Below, piece after piece: positions 31,558-40,215 of a stretch of 64,000 bases of DNA. The stretch covers positions 434,001-498,000 of the forward strand of contig NZ_PVZN01000001.1 of the NCBI RefSeq assembly GCF_003024385.1. Reading direction: 5' to 3'. Under the pieces are notes generated by a model. It worked only from the letters and a program-made list of their open reading frames with translations. It was not told where the DNA came from and did no database searches. Origin of the DNA: Pseudomonas sp. BBP2017. Lineage in GTDB: Bacteria; Pseudomonadota; Gammaproteobacteria; Pseudomonadales; Pseudomonadaceae. Both the position numbers and the translations under genes were made by a program. Within the stretch, counting starts at the first letter, position 1. Each line of letters begins with the position of its first letter.

Positions 31558-33558
31558 ATGCTTAATGGTTTTTTGCAGCTTTCCTACATGGAGCTTGTTG
31601 TGTTTGCCAACCTGTTAATCATTCTGGCCTCATCGCTGGTCGTCATTGCCTGCTTCAGGCGCCTGAAGCTGCCACCTGTCCTGGGCTATTTGTGTGTTGG
31701 CCTGTTTGTCGGCCCCACGGCCCTGAATTGGGTCAACGAAAGCGAAGCGTTGCCGGACCTTGCGGAAATGGGCGTGGTGTTCCTGCTGTTCTCACTGGGC
31801 CTTGAATTTTCCCTTTCGAAGATGCTCGCCTTGCGCAAAGTGGTGTTTGGCCTGGGTAGCCTACAGGTGATCTGCTCAGCGGCTCTCCTCGCAGGACTTC
31901 TGGTGCTGCTCGACATGCCAGCCAATGCAGCGCTGCTGCTGGGTGCCGGGCTGGCGCTGTCATCCACGGCAATCGTCAGCAAGGAACTGACGAGCCTTGG
32001 GGAGATTTTCAGCAGTCACGGGCAAAACGCCATTGGCGTGCTGCTGTTCCAGGATGTGGTGGCCGTGTTGCTGTTGACCTTGGTCCCAGTGTTCGCCGGC
32101 GAAGGTGGCCAAGCCTGGTATTGGGCCTTGCCATTGACCCTGGGTAAAACCGTCCTGCTATTTGTTGGCTTGCTGCTGGCCAGCCGTTGGTTGCTGCCGC
32201 GCCTGTTCCATGAAGTTGCCAGCTCGCATTCGGCGGAGTTGTTCGTACTGCTGGCACTGGTGATTGTGTTGCTCACTGCCTGGCTGACTCACCTGCTTGG
32301 CCTGTCGCCGGCGTTGGGCGCATTCCTGGCCGGCATGCTGCTGGGTGAGAGTAACTATCGTCATCAGATCGAAGCGGACATCCGCCCGTTCCGCGATATT
32401 CTTCTGGGGCTGTTTTTTGTCAGCATCGGCATGCTCATCGATCTGCAGCTCTTTGCCACCCATGGTCTGGAAATTCTCGCCCTGACCCTAGGCCTGCTGC
32501 TGGTCAAAGGCTGCATGGTCGCCGCACTGGTTCGGGTGCATGGCAGCGATGCCGAAACTGCCTGGCGCAGCGGCCTGGCCTTGGCTCAGGGTGGCGAGTT
32601 CTGTTTCGCCCTGATGGCACAGATGCAGCAAACCCATTTGCTGCCTGAAGCCCTTGGCAATCTGTTGCTGGCCGCGACCTTCTGTTCGATGCTGGTCACC
32701 CCGCTGCTACTGCGTGCCGCCCCCAGCATTGCCGCCCACCTGCACCGCAAGCCCAACGAGGAAGTCCAGCTGGAGGCAATCGAGGCGCAAAGCGCCTCAA
32801 TGAGCGGTCATGTGTTGATCTGCGGCTATGGCCGGGTTGGACAATCGATCGGGCGCTTCCTGCGCCGGGAAAACATCCCCTTCATTGCCCTGGATGACGA
32901 CCCGGTAAGGGTTCAGGAAGCTGCGGCTGGCGAAAGCTGCGTGCACTACGGCGACTCGCGGCGCGGCGAATTGCTCAGCGCCATCGGCCTTGAGCGTGCA
33001 CGCCTGCTGGTGATTGCGGTGGATAAAACCGACATCGCAATGAGCGTGCTCAAAGCGGCTCGGGAACGTCACACCCAAGTGCAGATTCTGGTGCGCACCC
33101 GTGATGACAGCCAGCATGAAGAGCTGCGTACGGCAGGTGCGACCGCCGTTGTACCTGAACTGCTCGAATCGAGTCTGATGCTCGCTTCCCATGCACTGGT
33201 CATGCTTGGCCTGCCAATTGACCACGTACAAGCACGCATCGACGAAGTGCGCCAGACACGCTACCGCATGCTACAGGCGTTCTATCAAGGCGCCCAGACC
33301 AGCCCGGTCGACAGCGAAGGCCAGCCCAAAGCGATGATGCACGCAGTCAACCTTGACGCCGAGGCCTATGCCTGCGGACGCCCTCTGACCGAACTGGACC
33401 TGGAGCAGTTCGGTGTCGAACTGCAGGCCGTACAACGCAATGGCGAAGAGCTGGCAATGAGCGCCGACACTTGCCTGCATGCTGGCGACGCAGTGCTGCT
33501 CAGCGGCCCGTTACCCGCCCTGGCAGCCTGTGAGGCACGCCTGGTCGCCGGGCGCTGA
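31558..33558 (+). CDS. CPA2-type cation:proton antiporter (Kef/YbaL-like)
   Basis: 666 aa. About 12 membrane helices to residue 390, followed by a TrkA-N domain with NAD-binding ICGYGRVGQSIGRFLRRENI and a TrkA-C domain at the end (VNLDAEAYACGRPLTELDLEQFGVELQAV). Monovalent cation/H+ exchange; K+ efflux in relatives. The stop codon directly abuts the stop of the convergent ammonium transporter gene. Confidence 0.9.
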   Translation: MLNGFLQLSYMELVVFANLLIILASSLVVIACFRRLKLPPVLGYLCVGLFVGPTALNWVNESEALPDLAEMGVVFLLFSLGLEFSLSKMLALRKVVFGLGSLQVICSAALLAGLLVLLDMPANAALLLGAGLALSSTAIVSKELTSLGEIFSSHGQNAIGVLLFQDVVAVLLLTLVPVFAGEGGQAWYWALPLTLGKTVLLFVGLLLASRWLLPRLFHEVASSHSAELFVLLALVIVLLTAWLTHLLGLSPALGAFLAGMLLGESNYRHQIEADIRPFRDILLGLFFVSIGMLIDLQLFATHGLEILALTLGLLLVKGCMVAALVRVHGSDAETAWRSGLALAQGGEFCFALMAQMQQTHLLPEALGNLLLAATFCSMLVTPLLLRAAPSIAAHLHRKPNEEVQLEAIEAQSASMSGHVLICGYGRVGQSIGRFLRRENIPFIALDDDPVRVQEAAAGESCVHYGDSRRGELLSAIGLERARLLVIAVDKTDIAMSVLKAARERHTQVQILVRTRDDSQHEELRTAGATAVVPELLESSLMLASHALVMLGLPIDHVQARIDEVRQTRYRMLQAFYQGAQTSPVDSEGQPKAMMHAVNLDAEAYACGRPLTELDLEQFGVELQAVQRNGEELAMSADTCLHAGDAVLLSGPLPALAACEARLVAGR

Positions 33559-34767
33559 TCAATCCTGGCTGGTGGCGCCGATCTTGTGGATCGACAGGTC
33601 GGCGCCGTAATACTCCTGCTCCTGGTTCAAGCGCAGACCGAGCAACATCTTGATCACGCCATACACGGCAAAGCCGCCCACTAGCGCTACCAGCACCCCG
33701 ACCAGACTGCCGATCAATTGGCTGATCAGGCTGACGCCACCCAGGCCACCGAGCGCTGTCTGACCGAAAATCCCGCAGGCGATGCCACCCCACACACCGC
33801 ACAAACCGTGCAGCGGCCAGACGCCCAGCACATCGTCGATTTTCCAGGTGTTCTGCGCTGCAATAAAACACCACACAAACAAAGCCCCGGCAATCGCTCC
33901 AGTGGCTAACGCCCCGACCGGATGCATCAGGTCCGAGCCTGCACACACTGCCACCAATCCAGCCAACGGACCGTTGTGCAAAAAACCCGGGTCATTGCGC
34001 CCGACCAGCAAAGCCGCCACCGTGCCACCGACCATAGCCATCAGCGAGTTGACCGCGACCAGACCGCTGACCCCCTGCAGGGTCTGGGCACTCATGACAT
34101 TGAAGCCGAACCAGCCGACGATCAGAATCCACGAACCCAGCGCCAGAAAGGGAATGTTCGAAGGGGCGAACGCCACCAGCTTGCCATCGCGGTAACGCCC
34201 GTTGCGCGGGCCGAGCAGCAGCACTGCCGCCAAAGCCAGCCAACCGCCCATGGCATGTACCACCACGGAGCCGGCAAAGTCATGGAAGCTGGCGCCAAAC
34301 TGTGCCTGCAACCAGGCCTGCAAGCCCAGATTGCCATTCCAGACGATGCCTTCGAAGAAGGGATAGACAAAAGCGACAATCAGCGCCGTAGCGCACATCT
34401 GCGGAGCAAAGCGGGCCCGTTCAGCGATACCGCCGGAAATGATTGCCGGAATCGCTGCGGCAAAGGTCAGCAAGAAAAAGAACTTCACCAGACTGTAACC
34501 ATGCTCATGACTGAGCACCGCCGCAGGCTGCAGAAAATTCACGCCATAGGAAATCCAGTAGCCGACGAAGAAGTACGCCAGGGTTGATACAGCAAAATCA
34601 CTGAGAATCTTCGACAGCGCGTTAACCTGGTTCTTATGGCGCACGGTACCCACTTCGAGGAAGGCAAACCCGGCGTGCATAGCCAGCACCATAACAGCGC
34701 CCAGCAGAATGAAGAGTGTGTTGGAGCCGTGGATCAGACTGTCCACCGCACTTTGCAGGTTTTCCAT
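33559..34767 (-). CDS. Ammonium transporter (Amt family)
   Basis: 402 aa from MENLQSAVDSLIHGSNTLFI. Eleven-helix pattern with signatures FAFLEVGTVRHKNQVNAL, DFAGSVVVHAMGGWLAL and the pore histidines in VVHAMGG and WPLHGLCGVWGG. No glnK lies next to it, unlike the usual glnK-amtB pair, so this is the extra Amt found in some Pseudomonas. Its promoter is in the 296-base gap before the divergent DUF883 gene. Confidence 0.92.
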   Translation of the reverse strand: MENLQSAVDSLIHGSNTLFILLGAVMVLAMHAGFAFLEVGTVRHKNQVNALSKILSDFAVSTLAYFFVGYWISYGVNFLQPAAVLSHEHGYSLVKFFFLLTFAAAIPAIISGGIAERARFAPQMCATALIVAFVYPFFEGIVWNGNLGLQAWLQAQFGASFHDFAGSVVVHAMGGWLALAAVLLLGPRNGRYRDGKLVAFAPSNIPFLALGSWILIVGWFGFNVMSAQTLQGVSGLVAVNSLMAMVGGTVAALLVGRNDPGFLHNGPLAGLVAVCAGSDLMHPVGALATGAIAGALFVWCFIAAQNTWKIDDVLGVWPLHGLCGVWGGIACGIFGQTALGGLGGVSLISQLIGSLVGVLVALVGGFAVYGVIKMLLGLRLNQEQEYYGADLSIHKIGATSQD

Positions 34768-35063
34768 GGAATCGGCAGGCCTTTCGAAAGCGCCAAGACA
34801 GCGCGGAGTGACTCCTTTTTGCACCAGCCTGGATCATGCGAACGCCACCTCCCTGGCCGATCCTGCTGATATCTGGAGTTTTTCCTTGGGTTTGTCGTGG
34901 ATTGGGTTAAGGTTTACAGGACCGGTTGCCCTCGGTGCGCGAACTTGGCGCAGGCACCGGACCTGAGCGCACCCTGGAACAGCAAAACCTGTACCAGCAT
35001 TTTCACTGAACCTTCGCCAGCGCTCGCGACTCGAAATAGCCACACACTCTTAGGGAGAGCCCC

Positions 35064-35378
35064 ATGACCAGCAAATCGGCAAAGACTGCTCAAGACATAT
35101 TGATGGCTGATTTTCAGGCGTTGGTCCGTGACACCGAGAAATTGCTGGAACACACCGCCAACCTGGCCGGGGATCAGGCCGACGAATTACGCGCTCAGAT
35201 CCACGAGAGACTGACACGTGCCCGGGAAACCCTGCAGCTGACCCAAGAATCCGTCCGCGAGCACGGCCAGGCAGCCCTGAGTGCGACTGAAGACTATGTA
35301 CAGAGCAACCCCTGGCAATCGATCGGCATCGCCGCCGGGGTCGGTTTTCTGATTGGTCTGCTGGCCAATCGGCGCTGA
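35064..35378 (+). CDS. DUF883 (ElaB/YqjD-like) membrane-anchored protein
   Basis: 104 aa. Long amphipathic coiled coil then a C-terminal membrane helix NPWQSIGIAAGVGFLIGLLANRR. E. coli YqjD and ElaB bind ribosomes and attach them to the inner membrane in stationary phase. First of a three-gene operon equivalent to yqjD-yqjE-yqjK. Confidence 0.9.
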   Translation: MTSKSAKTAQDILMADFQALVRDTEKLLEHTANLAGDQADELRAQIHERLTRARETLQLTQESVREHGQAALSATEDYVQSNPWQSIGIAAGVGFLIGLLANRR

Positions 35379-35386
35379 GGTCGGCT

Positions 35387-35764
35387 ATGGAAAGCGAATC
35401 CAACGGCACTAGCACTGCGTCGGGCAAACGCTTGGGCGCAGCCGTACTCGGCCTGTTGCACGGCCATGTCGAGCTGTTCGGCATAGAACTGCAGGAGCAG
35501 AAAGCGCGCACGCTGGACCTGTTGCTGTTTGCTGGCCTGGCACTGGTGTTTGCCCTGCTATTGCTGGTTGCGCTCTCGGCCCTGGTACTGGTGCTGCTCT
35601 GGGACAGTTACCGCTTGTCCGGCATCGTCGGCCTGTGTGTGTTCCATGGCTTGGCGGCGCTGTTCTGCGCCCTGCGCCTGAGAGCGGCGGTGCACGATGA
35701 ATCGTCACCCTTCAGCTCGACCCTCGAAGAACTTGCCAAGGACCGGGAGCGCCTGTTGCCATGA
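35387..35764 (+). CDS. YqjE-like (phage holin family 3.6) membrane protein
   Basis: 125 aa with two close membrane helices (LLLFAGLALVFALLLLVALSALVLVLL and a second starting GIVGLCVFHGLAALFCALRL). Starts 8 bases after the DUF883 gene and overlaps the next gene by ATGA. Despite the family name, no lysis role is known for the chromosomal members. Confidence 0.85.
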   Translation: MESESNGTSTASGKRLGAAVLGLLHGHVELFGIELQEQKARTLDLLLFAGLALVFALLLLVALSALVLVLLWDSYRLSGIVGLCVFHGLAALFCALRLRAAVHDESSPFSSTLEELAKDRERLLP

Positions 35765-36093
35765 GCCTGCCTGAGCTACCGAAAACCACCAACCGGCGTG
35801 AGCTGCGCAAGGCGCTGGTACGCCTGCGCCTGGAGATGCACCGCCAGGAAATCCGTCATGAGTCCGGGCAGTTGCTCTCCCCCCTGACCCGTCTGCGCGC
35901 CATGGGCGACAGCCTGCAGGGTGGACTGGGCATCAAGCATGCACCATTGTGGGGGATCGCTGCGGTGGTGGTGCTGGGATTCCTGACCGGCAAGGGTGCC
36001 AAAAGCGGTAGCCTGAGCTGGATGATTCGCCTGGGCAGCAGCCTGCTGCCGTTGCTCAAGCTGGTCATGCCGGGCGCTGCCAGCAAACGCTGA
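35761..36093 (+). CDS. YqjK-like small protein
   Basis: 110 aa, basic N-terminal coiled coil (RRELRKALVRLRLEMHRQEIRHE) and two weakly hydrophobic segments (APLWGIAAVVVLGFLTG, LGSSLLPLLKLVMPG). Third gene of the operon, translation coupled by ATGA. Role unknown. Confidence 0.75.
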   Translation: MSLPELPKTTNRRELRKALVRLRLEMHRQEIRHESGQLLSPLTRLRAMGDSLQGGLGIKHAPLWGIAAVVVLGFLTGKGAKSGSLSWMIRLGSSLLPLLKLVMPGAASKR

Positions 36094-36180
36094 GTATCGG
36101 ACCCGCTCCCACAGATAGACTTGCAGGTACCGCACCGACACGGGAAGCTAGGCGCCTGCCCCTGTTTTGGAGAACCGGCC

Positions 36181-37512
36181 TTGGACTGGCACACCCTGCT
36201 CACCCGCGAACGTCTCGGCAAGACCCTGCACAGCCCTGAAGAGCTGGGCCGCAGCCCCTTCCACAAGGACCATGACCGGATCATTTTCTCCGGTGCCTTC
36301 CGCCGCTTGGGACGCAAGACTCAAGTGCACCCGGTATCCAGCAACGATCATATCCACACACGCCTGACCCATTCGCTGGAAGTCAGCTGCGTCGGCCGCT
36401 CACTGGGCATGCGTGTCGGTGAAACGCTGCGTCGCCAGTTGCCTGAATGGTGCGAGCCAAGCGATCTTGGCATGGTCGTGCAATCAGCCTGCCTTGCTCA
36501 CGACATCGGCAACCCGCCCTTTGGCCACTCCGGTGAAGATGCCATTCGCCACTGGTTCCAGCAGGCAGCCGGGCGCGGCTGGCTCGATGCAATGAGCGAC
36601 GCCGAGCGTGCCGACTTTCTCAATTTCGAAGGCAATGCCCAGGGCTTCCGGGTCCTGACCCAACTGGAGTATCACCAGTTCGACGGCGGCACCCGCCTGA
36701 CCTACGCAACTCTCGGCACATACCTGAAATACCCCTGGACCGCCCGCCACGCCGACGCGCTGGGCTACAAGAAGCACAAGTTCGGCTGCTATCAGAGCGA
36801 ACTGCCATTACTGGAGCAGATTGCCGGCAAACTCGGCCTGCCGCAGATTGAAGATCAACGCTGGGCCCGACACCCCTTGGTGTACCTGATGGAAGCCGCC
36901 GACGACATCTGCTACGCCCTGATCGACCTCGAAGACGGCCTGGAAATGGAGCTGCTCGACTATCCAGAAGTGGAATCGCTGCTGTTGAATCTGGTAGGTG
37001 ACGATCTGCCGGAAACCTACCGTCAGCTGGGCCCAGGTGATTCACGTCGGCGCAAGCTGGCGATTCTGCGCGGCAAGGCCATCGAGCACCTGACCAATGC
37101 CGCCGCCCGCGCATTTGTCGAACAACAGGATGCCTTGCTGTCGGGCCGCTTGCATGGCGACCTGGTCGAGCACATGCACGGCCCAGCCAAACGCTGCGTC
37201 CTGCAGGCCAAGGACATGGCACGCCAGAAGATCTTCCAGGACAAGCGCAAAACACTGCATGAAATCGGCGCCTACACCACCCTCGAAATACTGCTCAACT
37301 CTTTCTGCGGCGCGGCACTTGAACAACATGGTGGCCGCACGCCGTCGTTCAAGAGCCGACGCACCCTCGACCTGCTCGGCAATAGTGCCCCAAACCCCGA
37401 TGCACCACTGTATACATCGTTCCTGCGCATGATCGACTTCATTGCCGGGATGACAGACAGCTATGCCAGTGAAATGGCACGGGAAATGACGGGGCGTTCA
37501 AGCCCGGTGTAA
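36181..37512 (+). CDS. dgt: Deoxyguanosinetriphosphate triphosphohydrolase-like protein
   Basis: 443 aa starting at TTG 36181 ([13 protein letters not shown]), with GGAGA 7 bases upstream; no in-frame ATG fits the family start. HD-domain phosphohydrolase: [11 protein letters not shown], then [18 protein letters not shown], and later [17 protein letters not shown]. Hydrolyses dNTPs to nucleoside and triphosphate. It is the last complete core gene before the island. Confidence 0.93.
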   Translation: MDWHTLLTRERLGKTLHSPEELGRSPFHKDHDRIIFSGAFRRLGRKTQVHPVSSNDHIHTRLTHSLEVSCVGRSLGMRVGETLRRQLPEWCEPSDLGMVVQSACLAHDIGNPPFGHSGEDAIRHWFQQAAGRGWLDAMSDAERADFLNFEGNAQGFRVLTQLEYHQFDGGTRLTYATLGTYLKYPWTARHADALGYKKHKFGCYQSELPLLEQIAGKLGLPQIEDQRWARHPLVYLMEAADDICYALIDLEDGLEMELLDYPEVESLLLNLVGDDLPETYRQLGPGDSRRRKLAILRGKAIEHLTNAAARAFVEQQDALLSGRLHGDLVEHMHGPAKRCVLQAKDMARQKIFQDKRKTLHEIGAYTTLEILLNSFCGAALEQHGGRTPSFKSRRTLDLLGNSAPNPDAPLYTSFLRMIDFIAGMTDSYASEMAREMTGRSSPV

Positions 37513-37820
37513 CTGCATTACGCGTCAGCCTGGTGTGAGGAGCAGTGTCGGACTCACACCAGGCTACCTGTTAATACATATCACTGCAGGACCAGGACTA
37601 CATAATACAAAGCACATTAAACAAACCAAATAAACAGAAACATAAAGTTACCAACCACCACTCTCTCGGCAATAACGTGAAACAACACTTGTAGTCCATG
37701 CCTGTATTTAGAGTCGGACAATTCCTATATAGCACTTAACTCCCTTTCTGTTCGTGTGTGCCCTGTTCCATCTGCGTTAAGGTGCCAGCTTAATCGACAC
37801 CTTTCCTGGATAATTTCACC
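37513..37820. other. Intergenic region after dgt
   Basis: 308 bases, AT-rich. Begins with a perfect 13-base inverted repeat (37527-37539 and 37553-37565, AGCCTGGTGTGAG), which probably ends dgt transcription though no T-run follows. A pair of inverted octamers GGACTACA/TGTAGTCC about 100 bases apart lies in the rest, which should hold the promoter of the truncated response regulator. No gene seen. Confidence 0.6.
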
Positions 37821-37985
37821 ATGCAATCTGTATTTATCATCGACGATCACCCAGTCATTCGCCTGGCTGTGCGCATGCTCCTGGAGAATGAAGGCTATTG
37901 CGTGGCTGGAGAGTCGGACAACGGCGTGGACGCCATGCAGATGGTCCGCGAATGCCTACCCGACCTGGTCATCAAGGTTTTCTAG
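37821..37985 (+). pseudogene. Response regulator gene truncated by the island
   Basis: 54 codons starting MQSVFIIDDHPVIRLAVRML, a BvgA/LuxR-type receiver domain up to ...RECLPDLVI. Family members continue with LD and a glycine-rich segment, the aspartate being the phospho-acceptor. Here the next residues are KVF and a stop, so the frame diverges at about 37974. Everything after is AT-rich island DNA. The encoded stub has the acidic pocket but no phosphorylation site and no DNA-binding domain. The missing 3' part is expected at the island's other end, outside the window. Confidence 0.9.
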
Positions 37986-38115
37986 ACAGAACAAACAGAA
38001 AAATACATTTCTCACTATTTTTCAGTTACTTATGATGCAGATTGACACCGTAATTTGACACCTAACATCGAACGGCTAGGCTTCCTTTCAGATCCTCGAA
38101 AACAGGAATGCTGCC
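37974..38115. other. Left end of the genomic island
   Basis: 142 AT-rich bases between the break in the response regulator and the first recombinase gene. Two copies of TTGACACC lie 13 bases apart (38042-38049 and 38055-38062), a plausible recombinase arm-binding or promoter element. AGGA at 38104 can serve the GTG start at 38116. Confidence 0.6.
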
Positions 38116-40188
38116 GTGCTGACATGCCAGATCACCGACAACACCCTGATTTTTGAGTGGCCAGAAAATGCTGCAGTCAAAGGTACGCAAACCCATAGAT
38201 GCAAGCGAGGCAAACACCACACTCTTAAACAATCTAAAATACTGGTGCAATGCGTAATAAACGTTTGTTCCAGATTATCACCAAGCAGCTATAACGCGGT
38301 ATTCAAAGGCTTGGACGTCATCATTGCCACGCTTACAACTGATGTCTGGCCGACTCACAACGATACATACCAGTGGCAGAACATCGTTGTAACCATGTTT
38401 GAAAAGACTTTAAAAAGGAGCCTCCCACTTGAGACAAAGATCACATACTGGTACCAAGCCCAGCGGATATTAAAAGAACTCTCCCGCGCGGGGGCAATCC
38501 CACCTTCAGTAACTATCCCGCATACAAAAAACAACATACGACTTGGCGAAAACGCGACACCACCCATTGGCTATAATGGCAAAAAAATTAAAGCAGCCAA
38601 ACTACCAGAAGACATACTTCCAAAAAAATTCATTATAGAACGAGACCTGCACAAGCCAGACGACATCTACCTTTCAGAGTTCAAGAGCGAACTGGAAAGC
38701 AGCATTAACATAGTTTCAGATTCACTCAATAACTATTGGGAGGAAATGTTAAAAACCCACGCCATCGGCAAATCACTAATAGATAGCCTTCCAATTCAAG
38801 AACGAGAAATCGTACCTAGGAATAACGGACTTGACGACAACGGAGTGCATGTCTGCTCGCCCTCTAACACAGCAGCACTACCGTGGCTTTTATTTTTGAT
38901 AAAAAATATGTTTGAGTCTGGTCAAATCAGCGAGCTCTCTGTTCGAGAACTACATAGAAAAAAAATCGGCGTTTCGAAAAAAAGGATAACAGCGCTATTC
39001 CAACAAGCAAAAAAAATCTGCCCCACGAAATATCTTAATAGAAGTGTAGCCAGCGAGCATGTTAGCCGACTTATAGGCACCCTAAGCGCTCTCGACTGCA
39101 ATGCAGCAATAGCAATACTTGTAATAAACAACCCTTCCTTTACCCCCGAAGCCATCTCCAAAGCCGATTTATATATGGAAAATGGTGATTGCTATTTACA
39201 ATTAGACACTGATAACGGACATGCCAGATTTTCCATATCTAAGCCAAGGGCACTTAGCCGAAAAGTCTCTTACCTAAACAAAATCAGCCGAACGGTTGTA
39301 TCAACAATTGTCGACTGCACCTTCAGCTTTAGATGCTTCTTCAAGGAGCGCGGGGACAGAAACTGGAGACGACTTTTCTTATATATGGGCTCAAGAGGCC
39401 CAGCAACCAACCCCAAAAAAAATAGCAACAACAGTATAAAAAAAGGCAGCCTAAGAAGTAGGCTATCTGTCGATTTGGCTAACCATAAAACCTCAATAGA
39501 TTTGTCGCCTAGAGCTCTTCGCGCAACACAAGGAATAATCGCATTTCTAAGGACGGGCAGCCTTGCGGTGGCTGCGATGGTACTGGGAAATACTATTGAT
39601 GTCACTGAAACAAACTATGTACCTCGATGGCTGGTGAAAAGATTTGCAAACCGCACGCACAGGATCCTGACTCAGAAGTTGATTGTGGTTGCGACCCATG
39701 GGTATCCATGGGCTTTAGACGCAAGCGACTTCCTTACTTCTGATTACCTGCATCTTTTCATTGTTCGAATTCTCGAAGAGGCCACAGGGAATGATCCATT
39801 TGCAGTAATTGCTCGCAGACGACTGTCGGCCAATGCTCACACGACTACAAGCATCCCTCCAAAAACAGGGGATCTCTACTTACGAATTCATTCCTCTATC
39901 CTGGCAGCCCTCTACTCGTATGATAAAAAAGTTTCCGATATGCCCCAAGAAGAGCAGTTTCGGATTCATCCCACAACAAACCTAAGTCACCAATCCGTAT
40001 GCAGCATAGCCAAGTTATTTAAATCAATTGCCGAGATCGATATCGACACTGCAAGCGAAGCCGATTTCCAAGTGGCGCTCATCTTAGGTGGTGATTGTCT
40101 GGATGAAATGAAAGCCGCACATCAGCAAGCACTATTAGAGGTACCGTATTACGACTCTGTTTTCATCAACGCGCAACACCCAAAGTAA
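38116..40188 (+). CDS. Large tyrosine-recombinase-like protein with degenerate active site
   Basis: 690 aa from GTG 38116. I do not recognise the N-terminal 450 residues. Near 460-500 is SPRALRATQGIIAFLRTGSLAVAAMVLG..., which lines up with the C-terminal box of tyrosine recombinases (HxLRH...LG-H...Y). The histidine of HxxR is replaced by arginine, the GH histidine by asparagine (LGNT), and a tyrosine remains in VTETNYV. The box I arginine is not evident. So the fold may be conserved while catalysis is doubtful. First gene of a four-gene AT-rich operon, 27 bases before the next gene. Could be a structural or targeting subunit. Confidence 0.6.
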   Translation: MLTCQITDNTLIFEWPENAAVKGTQTHRCKRGKHHTLKQSKILVQCVINVCSRLSPSSYNAVFKGLDVIIATLTTDVWPTHNDTYQWQNIVVTMFEKTLKRSLPLETKITYWYQAQRILKELSRAGAIPPSVTIPHTKNNIRLGENATPPIGYNGKKIKAAKLPEDILPKKFIIERDLHKPDDIYLSEFKSELESSINIVSDSLNNYWEEMLKTHAIGKSLIDSLPIQEREIVPRNNGLDDNGVHVCSPSNTAALPWLLFLIKNMFESGQISELSVRELHRKKIGVSKKRITALFQQAKKICPTKYLNRSVASEHVSRLIGTLSALDCNAAIAILVINNPSFTPEAISKADLYMENGDCYLQLDTDNGHARFSISKPRALSRKVSYLNKISRTVVSTIVDCTFSFRCFFKERGDRNWRRLFLYMGSRGPATNPKKNSNNSIKKGSLRSRLSVDLANHKTSIDLSPRALRATQGIIAFLRTGSLAVAAMVLGNTIDVTETNYVPRWLVKRFANRTHRILTQKLIVVATHGYPWALDASDFLTSDYLHLFIVRILEEATGNDPFAVIARRRLSANAHTTTSIPPKTGDLYLRIHSSILAALYSYDKKVSDMPQEEQFRIHPTTNLSHQSVCSIAKLFKSIAEIDIDTASEADFQVALILGGDCLDEMKAAHQQALLEVPYYDSVFINAQHPK

Positions 40189-40215
40189 CTCTCTGATGCG
40201 AGGGGGAAAATCCAG

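Noticed and set aside
37756..38058. 100-codon plus-strand frame across the island junction
   Set aside because: It is out of frame with the response-regulator remnant, which has clear homology; its composition is not protein-like.
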